Part shown: positions 25,682 to 35,112 of the stretch, piece after piece
Numbering within the stretch: position 1 is the stretch's first letter
Layout: the number at the start of each line of letters is the position of its first letter
Source: Jeotgalicoccus meleagridis
Lineage (GTDB): Bacteria; Bacillota; Bacilli; Staphylococcales; Salinicoccaceae
Direction: 5' to 3'
DNA: 64,000 nucleotides
NCBI RefSeq assembly: GCF_903994045.1
Contig: NZ_CAJEWD010000003.1
Coordinates: forward strand, 1-64,000
The notes under the pieces: model-generated
The model's database searches: none
The model's input: the letters and a program-made list of their open reading frames with translations, nothing else
Told to the model about the DNA's origin: nothing
Position numbers and translations under genes: made by a program

Positions 25682-26605
25682 CTAAAATACTGTCATGGCT
25701 GTAAAGATAATCAACGGTACTGTAATCGCACTAAATAAAGTGCTAATCATTACAATTTCAGCAGCGTATTCAGGATCATTGCTATACTGTTGAGCAATGA
25801 CTGAACTGTTCACTGATGACGGTAAGGCTGTTGTAATGAAGATTGCTTGGGCAACGACACCATCAATATTAAAGACCATCAGTAAGATTAAACTAAAGAA
25901 TGGAATAATTAACAATTTAAGGCCAGCTGCAATAAATGCTGATGGTCGTAACTTATGAAATTTAATCCCAGCAATTTGGGTTCCAAGTATAAATAAAACA
26001 AAACCAATCATTGAATCCTTAACATAGCCAAAAGATTTGGTAAGTGGCTCGATTAAATCAACAGAAAAGTAATTTAAGAGAAGACCAAATACTAAACCGT
26101 AAAACATCGGCATCTTAAAGTAACCTAAGAGCGCTTTTAATTTACTAGACTCTGCCGATGAAAGGGCTATAATGCCATAAGAATAAGAAAGGATATTTTG
26201 AAACACCATCATAATAACTTGTACGCTCATGGCAAATGGGTCACTTCTAAAGACGAGATCATTAACAGGCACCCCATAGTTCCCCGCATTATAAAGGAGA
26301 CTTGAGTTAGTAAAAAGCACCTTATGATTTTCTTTCACCTTACTAAGTTTTGCGAAGATACTAGATATCAAAAAAGATACCCCTGCGAATATAAAAAGAA
26401 AAAACATTATGTATAACAGTAGTGAAAAATCAATATCTGATTCGTATAGATTCATGAAGATAAAAATCGGCATGATGTAATTGATCATCATCTTACCTAG
26501 AGTGCCTCGATCTAGTTGTAACCTTATTTGAACAAAGTAGCCAAGTAAAACGATAATGGCAATTGGTAACATGACGTTGTATAAAATAAAAGCAAATTCT
26601 TCCAA
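25682..26605 (-). CDS. AEC (auxin efflux carrier) family transporter
   Basis: A membrane protein of about 307 residues with ten predicted helices. Its parts typical of AEC carriers are IMPIFIFMNL, NAGNYGVPV, FVLFILGTQIAG and the final LPSSVNSSVIA. Members export or import small carboxylates such as malate; no substrate can be assigned. The start is uncertain. A TTG at 26605 behind GGTGAT is preferred. An in-frame ATG at 26632 lies within the preceding gene and lacks a ribosome site. It directly follows the YaiI/YqxD-like gene. Confidence 0.82.
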   Translation of the reverse strand: MEEFAFILYNVMLPIAIIVLLGYFVQIRLQLDRGTLGKMMINYIMPIFIFMNLYESDIDFSLLLYIMFFLFIFAGVSFLISSIFAKLSKVKENHKVLFTNSSLLYNAGNYGVPVNDLVFRSDPFAMSVQVIMMVFQNILSYSYGIIALSSAESSKLKALLGYFKMPMFYGLVFGLLLNYFSVDLIEPLTKSFGYVKDSMIGFVLFILGTQIAGIKFHKLRPSAFIAAGLKLLIIPFFSLILLMVFNIDGVVAQAIFITTALPSSVNSSVIAQQYSNDPEYAAEIVMISTLFSAITVPLIIFTAMTVF

Positions 26606-26615
26606 GTTATCACCA

Positions 26616-27065
26616 CTATTTCTTAGTCTCATCTAAAGCTTTTGAAAAAATCTTTCTAAATGTCATTCGATCATCATCTGTGAAAGCTTTTGGTCCTTTG
26701 GTTCGTCCACCACCTTTACGAATGACCGAACCCATGTGCCTAGTCGCTAACATGTGGTCTATATTTCCTTTATCATACTCATAGCCCATGTGATGAAAGA
26801 CTCTCACTCTTTTTGCTAATAATAAAGCAGCTAAGCCGTAATCCTGAGTCACGGAAAAATCCCCAGCACTTGCGAGTTGAACGACCTTATAATCCGCAGC
26901 ATCTGGTCCTGCATCAACATAAACTTCTTCCACATGAGTACTCACATCTTTAGTTGAAAAATGAGAGAGACTAGATACCAGAATAACCTTGATTCCACGC
27001 TTCCCACATTCTTTTATAACGACATCTTTGACCGGACAAGCATCAGCATCTACAATAACTTTCAT
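26616..27065 (-). CDS. YaiI/YqxD family protein (UPF0178/DUF188)
   Basis: A 149-residue protein with the conserved start VIVDADACPVKD. Family signatures follow: YVDAGPDAADYKVV, VTQDYGLAALLLAKR and the C-terminal RTKGPKAFT. The acidic cluster suggests a PIN-like nuclease fold, but function is unproven. An AAAGGGGAC site precedes the ATG. It is co-oriented with and adjacent to the AEC carrier gene. Confidence 0.9.
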   Translation of the reverse strand: MKVIVDADACPVKDVVIKECGKRGIKVILVSSLSHFSTKDVSTHVEEVYVDAGPDAADYKVVQLASAGDFSVTQDYGLAALLLAKRVRVFHHMGYEYDKGNIDHMLATRHMGSVIRKGGGRTKGPKAFTDDDRMTFRKIFSKALDETKK

Positions 27066-27148
27066 TTTTGTCCCCTTTTAAACATATTAATTAGATTATA
27101 TCAAAGAAAGACTCATCAAGGCACAAGCCTTAACGAGCCTTAAAAAAA

Positions 27149-28087
27149 TTATTCAACTTCAATAATGTTCAGATCGAACGTGTATTGTTCATCGAAACTG
27201 ATGTTAATATAATTCGCTCCATCGACTTTTGGTAAGTAAGCAGGTGCTTCTGTAATTTCTACAGTTTCAAAGAACTGTGTATTTCTATAAAAGCTAATCG
27301 TGACTGGGCTAGTGACAACATATTCGCTACTTGGCTTATACTCTAGTGCCTCTGTGATTCTATAATTTTCAGCATCGATAAAGTTCCCCTTATTATCGAT
27401 TCTTTGTCCTTCTGTTACGTCATCACCACTTAAGAAGTCTTGGCCAAATAAAATCGTTCCTTTTATGTTGTCAGTATCTGGTTTACCTCGCCCAACCAAA
27501 TCATCAGGTGTCGTGTTTTCCACTTCATCTGATGAAGCTTCATCTACAGCACCAGTCAAGAGTTCAACCGCTTCTTGATCTGTTTTAGGCATCGAAACAA
27601 CAATGCTATCTGCAGCATCAACTTTTTCAATTAAGTATGGTCCATCATGTCCATATTTATTCGTTTTTATAAAAGAGTCCCCATAGAAATAAGAAATATA
27701 AGCTGCCCCGGTCAATGTATAATCCTCAGTCGGGTCATAGTCGATAAAATCCGTTCTCGACATATGTGCTCTCGCATCATCTACACCTGAGTAGTTTATC
27801 CAAAAGCCTTCTACAATTTCACTATCCTCTAAGAGGTTAATTTCTTCTACCGCTTCATTTTCTTCTTCGGCAGTTTCTTCATCTTCATTTGAAACATTAT
27901 CTGTAACTTCAGACTCAGCCTCTTCTGTTGAATCTTCTTTTGAGTCCGCTTTTGAATCCCCTTCTTCTGCTTTGTCTGCCTCTGTTTCAACATTTTCTGC
28001 ATTTGTATCTTCTTTTTGCTCACTAGTATCCTGATTGCTACATGCCGCGATAGTTACCACTGATAAAATAAGTAATAATAGTCTCAT
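27149..28087 (-). CDS. Hypothetical lipoprotein with long acidic linker
   Basis: A 312-residue exported protein I do not recognise. A short signal peptide ends in the lipobox IAAC with Cys16. Residues about 17-85 form a low-complexity linker of Glu, Asp, Ser, Thr and Ala, probably a flexible spacer through the wall. The rest (about 86-312) is a beta-rich domain with no cysteine, containing EGFWINYSGVDDARAHMS and a Tyr-rich stretch. A GGGGGG-type ribosome site precedes the ATG. It stands alone, so context gives no function. Confidence 0.75.
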   Translation of the reverse strand: MRLLLLILSVVTIAACSNQDTSEQKEDTNAENVETEADKAEEGDSKADSKEDSTEEAESEVTDNVSNEDEETAEEENEAVEEINLLEDSEIVEGFWINYSGVDDARAHMSRTDFIDYDPTEDYTLTGAAYISYFYGDSFIKTNKYGHDGPYLIEKVDAADSIVVSMPKTDQEAVELLTGAVDEASSDEVENTTPDDLVGRGKPDTDNIKGTILFGQDFLSGDDVTEGQRIDNKGNFIDAENYRITEALEYKPSSEYVVTSPVTISFYRNTQFFETVEITEAPAYLPKVDGANYINISFDEQYTFDLNIIEVE

Positions 28088-28180
28088 GAGGCCCCCCTTA
28101 TACGCTTACCGTTATATTATATTTACTATACCCATAATTCAGGAAACTAGCTAGTAGGGAAAATAACAGTAAGCTACAAG

Positions 28181-28213
28181 AAAAAATACACTTACTCTTA
28201 AGAGTGAGTGTAT
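28181..28213 (-). terminator. Terminator after the second SDR gene
   Basis: Inverted repeat ATACACTCACTCTTA/AAGAGTAAGTGTAT on the minus strand followed by TTTTTTCTTG. It lies just below the SDR stop codon at 28225. Confidence 0.85.
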
Positions 28214-28224
28214 TGACAAAAAGC

Positions 28225-28941
28225 TTATGGATTATTTGACCAGAGTCCTGCGTGTTTTAAGACCACACGGTTATTTAGTTTTAGTTGAGCAACGATAAGC
28301 TCAGCTAAATCTTCTGCTTGCATCACTTTTTCAGGATTGCCATCAGTCAATTCTAATTCTTTAGCCATATCCGTTGCGACTGTACTTGGAGTTAGAGTCA
28401 CGACTCTGATATTATCTTTCCTTACTTCCATCATCAATGATTCACTTAAACCGATGACCGCTGCTTTTGAAGCCGAGTAAGCACTAGTCACAGGACCACC
28501 TTTTTGACCTGCTGTTGACGAGATATTGATAATGTCTCCAGCTTGTCTTTCAACCATTTCTGGTAGGACGGCACGCGTTGTATAGTAAACACCTTTAACG
28601 TTCACATCAACAATGTTCGTCCATTCTTCTGGTGTTAATTCCATAAATTTACCAAACTTAGAAATACCCGCATTGTTCAAGAGTATATCGATTGGTCCAA
28701 GTTCCTGACGAATTTTTTCAACTGCAGCTGTAATATCATCTAGGTCAGACACATCTGCACTGGCAACTGAAACCTTAATATCATAATCTTTAAGCTCTTC
28801 TTTTACTTTCTCTAGGTTTTCTAGAGTTCGACCCACTAGACCGACATTCACGCCTTCTTTAGCCAGTTCAATCGCTGTCGCCCGACCAATACCACGACCA
28901 CCGCCAGTAATTAACGCAACTTTACCTTTAATATCTTGCAT
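28225..28941 (-). CDS. Short-chain dehydrogenase/reductase (SDR)
   Basis: A classical SDR of 238 residues with TGGGRGIG (NADP loop), NNAG, the catalytic NISSTAG serine and YSASK. Closely similar to the SDR at 8412-9122, from which it differs mainly in substrate-loop residues, so the two are paralogues. The substrate is unknown (3-ketoacyl-ACP reductase-like). Start chosen is the ATG at 28941, seven bases after AAGGAGA; the upstream ATG at 28947 lies too close to that site. Confidence 0.87.
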   Translation of the reverse strand: MQDIKGKVALITGGGRGIGRATAIELAKEGVNVGLVGRTLENLEKVKEELKDYDIKVSVASADVSDLDDITAAVEKIRQELGPIDILLNNAGISKFGKFMELTPEEWTNIVDVNVKGVYYTTRAVLPEMVERQAGDIINISSTAGQKGGPVTSAYSASKAAVIGLSESLMMEVRKDNIRVVTLTPSTVATDMAKELELTDGNPEKVMQAEDLAELIVAQLKLNNRVVLKHAGLWSNNP

Positions 28942-29021
28942 GATCATTCTCCTTAATCTCTTAATAACTTTATTTTATCATTTTCAAGGATAAAGATAGA
29001 GTCTTACGATTTTTTTCTTCC

Positions 29022-29696
29022 TTATAGAAGTTTTGGAAGTTCTTTTAAATCATTCACTTCATAATTTAACGGTACCTCAATATTTTGATCTAACTTATAA
29101 GGGTTGTACCAACATCTATCTAGTCCTGCATTATATGCACCGTACATATCAGAGATTAAACTATCCCCTACCATTAAGACTTGGTCCGGCGACAGTTCTG
29201 CCCGTCTCAAGCTTTCTTCAAAAAATTTAACATTCGGCTTTTCATAACCAATGTCATCAGAAATAAAGAAATCAGTAAAATATTCGAAAAGACCTGCTAA
29301 TTTTAAGCGATTTTCTTGCATGCTCTTTTGGCTATTTGAAGCGGCATATATCTTATAATTCTTAGATAATGATTGAACCATAAAATCAGCACTTTTCTCT
29401 AGAAAATGTTGGCGGCCGAGCCCTCTTTGAAAATGATCTCTTACTTGATTTGAGTCAATATCCAATTTCACCTCTTCTTTTAAGAGTTCAAATCTCGTAT
29501 TAATCACATCACTCACAGAGATTTCTTCATTCTTTTGTTTTTTCCAGAGATGATCATTAATCTCTAAATACACATTATATAAGTCATCAGTAAAGTCTAA
29601 ATTAAAATGATCAAAGGTATCTTTAAATGCACCTTCACTTGATTTCGGGAAGTTTAATACAGTGTCATCTATATCTAAAAATATTGCTTTATACAT
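29022..29696 (-). CDS. YjjG-family noncanonical pyrimidine nucleotidase (HAD)
   Basis: A HAD-superfamily subfamily IA phosphatase of 224 residues. Motif I is FLDIDDTVLNF (residues 6-16); YAASNS (motif II), KPNVKFFEE (motif III) and VGDSLISDMYGA (motif IV) follow in order. The IDDTVLNF start and long helical cap fit YjjG/YfnB, which removes phosphate from modified pyrimidine nucleotides. The ATG at 29696 follows AGGTGAT. It seems monocistronic. Confidence 0.85.
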   Translation of the reverse strand: MYKAIFLDIDDTVLNFPKSSEGAFKDTFDHFNLDFTDDLYNVYLEINDHLWKKQKNEEISVSDVINTRFELLKEEVKLDIDSNQVRDHFQRGLGRQHFLEKSADFMVQSLSKNYKIYAASNSQKSMQENRLKLAGLFEYFTDFFISDDIGYEKPNVKFFEESLRRAELSPDQVLMVGDSLISDMYGAYNAGLDRCWYNPYKLDQNIEVPLNYEVNDLKELPKLL

Positions 29697-30055
29697 AAGT
29701 ATCACCTAGTTTTGTTTGATTAAAGATTGATATTTTGATAAATCAAGTATATCACTAATTTTTTCTACTAAGAATATACGTTTTTTATACTTCTCTAATA
29801 GTACATTATTGCACGTGTCTAACTCTTTCATTCATCAGCTGTATGAAAGATATTAGAATTCACAAATGCTCCCCCATAAGTATCTACTTAAGGAGGAGCA
29901 TATCAAAGAAATCTGATGTAAATATTTTTATCACACGATATTATGGGCTTAACCGAAAATCGAGCTGGAAATTCCATTGGGTATAACCAAAATCAAGTCG
30001 AATAGACAAAATCAGCTCTAAAGTCTACTTCAATACCATCAAACCCCACACTCTT
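29697..30055. other. Gene-free stretch with one strong hairpin
   Basis: No coding sequence was found. The region holds a 36-base imperfect inverted repeat (29866-29901, 14 of 16 pairs, loop ATCT) and a smaller one (CTTTCAT/ATGAAAG near 29826-29850). The large hairpin lacks a T run, so a terminator role for the ABC ATPase gene at 30056 is doubtful. Remnants of older sequence or a small RNA are possible; nothing further can be supported. Confidence 0.5.
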
Positions 30056-30808
30056 TTAATAAATAGCGACCTTACCGTGAGGACCATCGATGATTTCTAT
30101 ATCTGTTTCAAATATTCTTGTCAGAGTTTCAGAATCCATCACTTCATCTACACTACCAAAGGCTGCAATTTGTCCGTATTTCATGGCACAAATGCGATCT
30201 GAATACTTAGCTGCAAAATTAATGTCGTGCAGTACTGTCACAATTGTTCGTCCAAATTCATTCGCCGCTTCTCTTAGGTGTTTCATCATCTGTACTGAGT
30301 GGGCAACGTCTAAGTTATTTAATGGTTCATCGAGTAAGACATATTCTGTTTCTTGACAGAGTACCATAGCGACATAGGCACGTTGTCTCTGTCCACCAGA
30401 AAGTTCATCTAGGTAACGGTCTTCTAAGTCTGTTAGGTTTAAAAAATCGATATATTTAGAAATAATTTCTTCATCTTTTTTAGTCAGTCTACCTTTAGTG
30501 TATGGAAAACGTCCAAAACCAACTAGTTGTCTCACTGTCAAACGTGTGACAAAGTGATTTTCCTGACGTAATATCGTTAAGATTTTAGCTAAATCTTTAG
30601 ATTTAGAGCTCGCAATATCCATATCTGCCACTGCTATTTGTCCTTCATCGATATCTAATAGTCTGCCAATCATGAGGAGTGTCGTCGACTTCCCAGCCCC
30701 ATTTGGCCCAATTAGGGATGTTAATCCTGCTTTCGGAATATCAATTTCTAAAGGACCTATCGCAACTTCTGAACTGTATTGTTTTTTTACATTACTAATT
30801 TTTATCAT
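30056..30808 (-). CDS. Siderophore/iron ABC transporter ATP-binding protein
   Basis: A FecE-type ATPase of 250 residues with Walker A GPNGAGKST (about 34-42), Q-loop LRQENHFV, signature LSGGQRQR, Walker B YVLLDEP and H-loop VLHDINFA. The closest recognisable types are Bacillus YclP and staphylococcal SstC of iron-catecholate uptake. Its ATG overlaps the stop of the permease gene by four bases. It is the last gene of a four-gene operon whose leader contains a Fur box. Confidence 0.88.
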   Translation of the reverse strand: MIKISNVKKQYSSEVAIGPLEIDIPKAGLTSLIGPNGAGKSTTLLMIGRLLDIDEGQIAVADMDIASSKSKDLAKILTILRQENHFVTRLTVRQLVGFGRFPYTKGRLTKKDEEIISKYIDFLNLTDLEDRYLDELSGGQRQRAYVAMVLCQETEYVLLDEPLNNLDVAHSVQMMKHLREAANEFGRTIVTVLHDINFAAKYSDRICAMKYGQIAAFGSVDEVMDSETLTRIFETDIEIIDGPHGKVAIY

Positions 30809-31857
30809 AGTGACCTCTTCCTTAATATTACGATTAAGAACACCAATCCACCGACGAGTTCAATAATTACCGAAACAACGCCTTGGGCATTAAATACATG
30901 GTACATGAAAAAGTAAGCACTTGTCAGCACACAGAATCCAATAGCAAGGGCCATAGGAAATATATATCTGTGATCATAGGTTGGTGCTGCTTGATACGTT
31001 AACGTCGCGACTAAGAATCCGTAAAATGTCAATGGTCCAACTAGTGCTGTAGATACTGACATCAATATGGCAATGAGTACTAAAATATAAATCACTTGGC
31101 TCTTATGACTGATTCCGAATGAAGTAGATGTGTCTCTACCTAGTGACATAACATTCAACTTTCTTGAATGCATTATCAAGAGAATCGCAACAACAATCAC
31201 CATCGGAATGACTACTGGAAAATATGCCGGATCTGCATTATTGACTGAACCGAACAATCTAGCCTGCAAAACATCAAATTCAGAAGGTGATAAAACCCTT
31301 CTCATAAATGTGGATACTGAGTTTAAGCCGCCACCAATAATGATCCCTACTAATAGCATTAATTGTAGATTGCCGTATTTACCTGATAGTAGCCAACCAT
31401 ACAAGATGAGACTCATGAGGATCATCAAAGCAACTTGTAAGAGAAAAGGACCTGTACCTGTAAAATTAACCAAGGCACCTGCACCAAAGAAAAACATCAT
31501 GCTCGTTTGAATGGTTGAATATAATGAGTCATAACCCAGTAAGGATGGGGTAATGATTCTGTTACTTGTAATGGTATGAAATGCAACTGTTGATAAGCTC
31601 TGGCATACTGCAGCAATCAGCATGGCTGTCACTGCTACCATGCGTCGTTTAGTCACAGGAATAAACGACGGTGAATCAACAGGTACAGGGTTGTTATAGA
31701 GTAAGAGTCCTGCTGCAAATAGTCCGCCTAGAAGAAGAATAGCGATTAAGATAACCCAATAAGTCGTTCTTTCTCTAGTATTACGAAAAGCTTTGGCAGA
31801 TCTTTGTTTAGGCTCCGTAACGCTTTGGTTGATGGTGTTTATCCTAAGGTGACTCAT
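30805..31857 (-). CDS. Siderophore/iron ABC transporter permease (second)
   Basis: A FecCD-family permease of 350 residues. A basic cytoplasmic N-terminus of about 30 residues is followed by eight to nine hydrophobic segments, with the Gly-rich TALVGPLTFYGFLV coupling region near 265-280. It resembles YclO/SstB in the iron-catecholate group. Start and stop overlap both neighbours by four bases, giving tight translational coupling. Confidence 0.85.
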   Translation of the reverse strand: MSHLRINTINQSVTEPKQRSAKAFRNTRERTTYWVILIAILLLGGLFAAGLLLYNNPVPVDSPSFIPVTKRRMVAVTAMLIAAVCQSLSTVAFHTITSNRIITPSLLGYDSLYSTIQTSMMFFFGAGALVNFTGTGPFLLQVALMILMSLILYGWLLSGKYGNLQLMLLVGIIIGGGLNSVSTFMRRVLSPSEFDVLQARLFGSVNNADPAYFPVVIPMVIVVAILLIMHSRKLNVMSLGRDTSTSFGISHKSQVIYILVLIAILMSVSTALVGPLTFYGFLVATLTYQAAPTYDHRYIFPMALAIGFCVLTSAYFFMYHVFNAQGVVSVIIELVGGLVFLIVILRKRSL

Positions 31858-32876
31858 CGTGCTCTCGCCCCCTTAGGTTTTCTGTTTCTTAAGAGTAGGT
31901 AGATGAATACTACTGCCCCCACTGTCCCAAGAATAACCGAAACAGAAATTTCAAATGGACTGATAATCGTTCTTGAAATAATGTCACATAAGGTAATCAC
32001 ACCCATACCCAGCACACAGACCCAAGGGAGATTACTCCGTAAGTCATCACCACGCATCATGGAGATAATATTGGGTACGATTAAGCCTAAAAATGGTAAG
32101 TTCCCAACCACTGCAGCAACAATTCCCACTGCAACTGCCACAAGCATCGTCGCTATTAATACAATCGTGTTGTAATTTAACCCTAATGATTTTGCGACAT
32201 CTTCTCCTAAACCCGCTATAGTTAAGCGGTCTGCCAATAAGAAAACGAGTATGGTGATAATAATAATGAGCCACAAGTATTCATATCGACCTGCTTGGAT
32301 TGGTGCAAATGAACCGATAAACCAATTGGCGATATTTTGAGACATATCGAAAAATAAGCCAATAAATGTAGAGAATGCTGAGATAACAGCACCTAACATC
32401 AGGCCAATAATGGGCACGATTAATGAAGACCGAAGTTTAACCCGTCTTAAAAATAAGAAAAAGATCATTGTGCCTATGAATGAAAAGACGATGGCACCTA
32501 ACATTCTTAGCGACAAACTTGGTGAGGGAAATAGTATGTATACAAATAAAAGACCAAGTCCTGCCCATTCTGTCGTTCCTGTTGTGGTAGGTTCTACAAA
32601 TTTATTTTGGGTAATCAATTGCATTACTAAACCAGATAAAGCCATGGCTGCTCCGGTTAATAATAGTGCTGTAGTTCTTGGCACACGGGTAATAAAGAAC
32701 ATATCCCAGCCATCTTCTTTACCACTAATATCATATACTCCAGTAAACAATGAAATAACCGCCAAGGCTAAAACAACAAGCACTGCGGTGATAAATGGTT
32801 TTGTCCATATTTTATTTTTATTAGGAGAGGAGGGCTGAGAAAAATTCCCAACCCCACCCACTGTTTTCTTAAGCAT
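31854..32876 (-). CDS. Siderophore/iron ABC transporter permease (first)
   Basis: A FecCD-family permease of 340 residues with a polar N-terminus and about nine helices. Motifs include RVPRTTALLLTGAAMALSGL (about 65-84), the usual ligand-channel entrance, and VVGNLPFLGLIVPNIISM, the cytoplasmic coupling helix. It pairs with the second permease to form the channel. It follows the binding-protein gene after 18 bases. Confidence 0.88.
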   Translation of the reverse strand: MLKKTVGGVGNFSQPSSPNKNKIWTKPFITAVLVVLALAVISLFTGVYDISGKEDGWDMFFITRVPRTTALLLTGAAMALSGLVMQLITQNKFVEPTTTGTTEWAGLGLLFVYILFPSPSLSLRMLGAIVFSFIGTMIFFLFLRRVKLRSSLIVPIIGLMLGAVISAFSTFIGLFFDMSQNIANWFIGSFAPIQAGRYEYLWLIIIITILVFLLADRLTIAGLGEDVAKSLGLNYNTIVLIATMLVAVAVGIVAAVVGNLPFLGLIVPNIISMMRGDDLRSNLPWVCVLGMGVITLCDIISRTIISPFEISVSVILGTVGAVVFIYLLLRNRKPKGARAR

Positions 32877-32894
32877 ATGATATGCTCCTTAATA

Positions 32895-33944
32895 TTACTG
32901 ATTAAATGCTTCTGCCATATCTGTGAATAATTCAGTATAAGTTTGAATTGATTCGTTAGTGTAAGTATCTGCAGGTGCATATACAATATTACCTTCAGAT
33001 ACTGCAGTTGTATTTTGTAGTGCAGCTGAGTTTTCAATGACATCCGCTGCAGGTTGTGAATCTTCAGATCCTACCGCTGCATCACGATCAAGCACCATGA
33101 GCCAATCTGGATTACTATCAGCAATCGCTTCTACTGAAACGTCATCACCTTGATGATCTGTAGAAGAAGAATCAACTTCTAATGATGGTACCCAGTCAAA
33201 GATTTCATACATCGGACCAAAGACGCGTCCAAAGTGTGGTGCTGAGAAGCCTGTTTCTCCACCTGAGACGATTAAACTCATTACTGTTGATTCACCATCG
33301 TATGAATTTTTAACTTCTTCAATCGATTGGTCAAAGTTAGCATTGATTTCTTCAGCTTCTGCTTCTTTATCAAAAATCTGACCAAGAATAGTTGTGTTCT
33401 CTTTTAGACCGTTGACTAAGTTTTCCCCAGGCGTTTCAGTTTCTTCTGAAACATCAACGTTTAAGTCAATGACAGTCGCTTCAGGAACTAATTCTTTAAT
33501 GTCCTCGTAGTAGCTTGCAAATCTTTGACCGACGATAACAAGGTCAGGATTAGCTGCTGCAATGACTTCTAAATTCGGTTCACGGTGGTTACCTATATTT
33601 TCAACTGCTTCGTCGTCTACGTAGTAACCTAAGTCAGCAGGCATTACATCTTTAGGCGCTGCTACAAGTTCTACCCCGAAATCTCCTAGAGTTTCAAAAG
33701 TTCTGTTATCGAGTGCTACGACTGTTTCAGGATTAACAGGTACTTCTACTGTACCGTGTGCATCTTCTATTTCGATTGTACCGCTATTTGCTTCATCTGG
33801 TGATTCTTCAGTTGTTTCTTCTGTTCCACTTTCTGTTTCTTCTGTTGTTTCCTCTGAACTTTCTTCAGAATTACCACATGCAGCTAAAGCAAGAACAAAA
33901 ACTGACATTAAAATCATGTATTTAAAGCGTTTAAACATTTCCAT
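32895..33944 (-). CDS. Iron-siderophore ABC transporter substrate-binding lipoprotein
   Basis: A YclQ/SstD-type binding protein of 349 residues. The signal peptide ends at the lipobox LAAC (Cys23). An acidic Glu/Thr/Ser-rich linker (about 25-55) precedes the two-lobed domain, which starts GTIEIEDAHGTVEVPVNPE, a hallmark of class III binding proteins. It likely captures a catecholate siderophore (inference from family). It is the first gene of the operon, unlike sstABCD of S. aureus where the lipoprotein is last. Confidence 0.88.
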   Translation of the reverse strand: MEMFKRFKYMILMSVFVLALAACGNSEESSEETTEETESGTEETTEESPDEANSGTIEIEDAHGTVEVPVNPETVVALDNRTFETLGDFGVELVAAPKDVMPADLGYYVDDEAVENIGNHREPNLEVIAAANPDLVIVGQRFASYYEDIKELVPEATVIDLNVDVSEETETPGENLVNGLKENTTILGQIFDKEAEAEEINANFDQSIEEVKNSYDGESTVMSLIVSGGETGFSAPHFGRVFGPMYEIFDWVPSLEVDSSSTDHQGDDVSVEAIADSNPDWLMVLDRDAAVGSEDSQPAADVIENSAALQNTTAVSEGNIVYAPADTYTNESIQTYTELFTDMAEAFNQ

Positions 33945-34027
33945 TACTAATACCTCTTCCTCTATTTTACATTTATACTGTTGAGCTATGTAAAACTATC
34001 CTCCTTATAAGAAACTAAAATGACTGC

Positions 34028-34048
34028 AATTGAGAATCATTTTCAATT
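34028..34048. promoter_or_regulatory. Fur box before the iron importer operon
   Basis: A 21-bp near-palindrome centred on 34038 (left arm AATTGAGAAT, right arm ATTTTCAATT, one mismatched pair) matches the Fur/PerR-type 7-1-7 pattern. It lies about 85 bases upstream of the binding-protein start and supports iron-dependent repression. Confidence 0.65.
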
Positions 34049-34147
34049 AAACTTATAAGTTGAAGTATAAGCTATAAATCTGAGAAAGTCCTGAGAATTT
34101 CAAGTCATTTTTAAATTTTTTATCCCTAGTTTAGGTGAGATAAATAA

Positions 34148-34825
34148 TCACTCGCTCATTATGTATCCCCTACCATGAACGGTCTTTATATAGCGGTTAT
34201 CTTTATGACAACCGATTTTCTTTCTAACATAACTGATGTAACGATCAATCACATTATCTGTTACTGCGGTATCATAACCCCACACTTTCTCCATTAGCAT
34301 ATCTCTCGTCACTATCGTATTTAAGTTAGACATAAAATAATACAATAAGTCATATTCTCGTTGGCTAAAAGGAACAAGATGGTTGTTGAGGGAAACTGTC
34401 TTTTTCTGTTGATCCAGCATTAAATCTTTAAAAATCAAGTATGTATTATCTTGACGGTTACGTCGTCTCAAAAGTGCTCGCACTCTCTCAATCAACTCTA
34501 TTTTGACAAATGGCTTTCTGATAAAATCATCGGCGCCCGCTCTCAGGGCGTCCACACAGGAATCTGTTGAGATATTATCTGTAATAATCACTATAGGGAT
34601 TTGAGTAAATTCTCTTAAGGTTTGGCATATCTCTGGACCAGAGCGACTTAAGTCGTCCCAATCTAAAATAATTAAATCTGTCTTATTACGAGATAGTTCG
34701 ATCGCAAAGTCATCATCCGGACTCTCATCGTAGAGTCTTAAATCAAATCCTCTATCTACGGTTAGACAACTGACTAATTTTTTAGCCTTAGAACGTTCAT
34801 TCTTGATGAGCAAGATGTGATTCAA
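34148..34825 (-). CDS. Orphan OmpR/PhoB-type response regulator
   Basis: About 225 residues: an N-terminal receiver domain (1-115) and a C-terminal winged helix (about 130-225) with REYDLLYYFMSN, DMLMEKVWGYD and IDRYISYVRKKI. The phospho-acceptor Asp in LIILDWDD and the later Thr and Lys (IITDN, IRKPF) are kept. However, the acidic pair that normally binds Mg2+ near the start reads Lys-Asn (LLIKNER). No histidine kinase gene lies nearby. Start is uncertain: TTG 34825 has AGAGGTG nine bases upstream; GTG 34837 has it too close. A perfect Fur-type palindrome lies upstream. Confidence 0.82.
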   Translation of the reverse strand: MNHILLIKNERSKAKKLVSCLTVDRGFDLRLYDESPDDDFAIELSRNKTDLIILDWDDLSRSGPEICQTLREFTQIPIVIITDNISTDSCVDALRAGADDFIRKPFVKIELIERVRALLRRRNRQDNTYLIFKDLMLDQQKKTVSLNNHLVPFSQREYDLLYYFMSNLNTIVTRDMLMEKVWGYDTAVTDNVIDRYISYVRKKIGCHKDNRYIKTVHGRGYIMSE

Positions 34826-34917
34826 TGACCGCTTCACCTCTTTATTTTTGAAGTATCATCCGATACTACAATTTTATAAACTCATTATTATACATATAAC
34901 ATTTCTGAAGCGCTTTA

Positions 34918-34940
34918 TCAATGATAATCATTATCATTGA
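34918..34940. promoter_or_regulatory. Perfect 23-bp Fur-type palindrome
   Basis: Arms of 11 bp (TCAATGATAAT and ATTATCATTGA) around a single C contain the classical GATAATCATTATC core. On the minus strand it overlaps a -35-like TTGATA, with TTATAT at 16-bp spacing, which would drive the response-regulator gene. The divergent old-yellow-enzyme gene starts about 170 bases away. Confidence 0.75.
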
Positions 34941-35065
34941 AATGATGAAATCTTCATTCTAGCAGTATTAGACACATAAAATTCATATGCTAGCCTTTAA
35001 ATCTTGAGTATTATTTTTGTATATATTTAAAAAGCAATTTATTTTTAGAAAAACCTTGCTATGTT

Positions 35066-35071
35066 TATAAT
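35066..35071 (+). promoter_or_regulatory. -10 box before the old-yellow-enzyme gene
   Basis: A perfect TATAAT lies 42 bases before the ATG. The -35 region at 17 bp (TTTTAG) is weak. Confidence 0.4.
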
Positions 35072-35112
35072 ATGGAAGTGATTGATTTAAAAATTGTAGG
35101 AGGTCTCTTACT

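Noticed and set aside
32768-33043. A 91-codon minus-strand ORF spanning the binding-protein/permease gap
   Set aside because: It overlaps two real genes in another frame and lacks a ribosome site.
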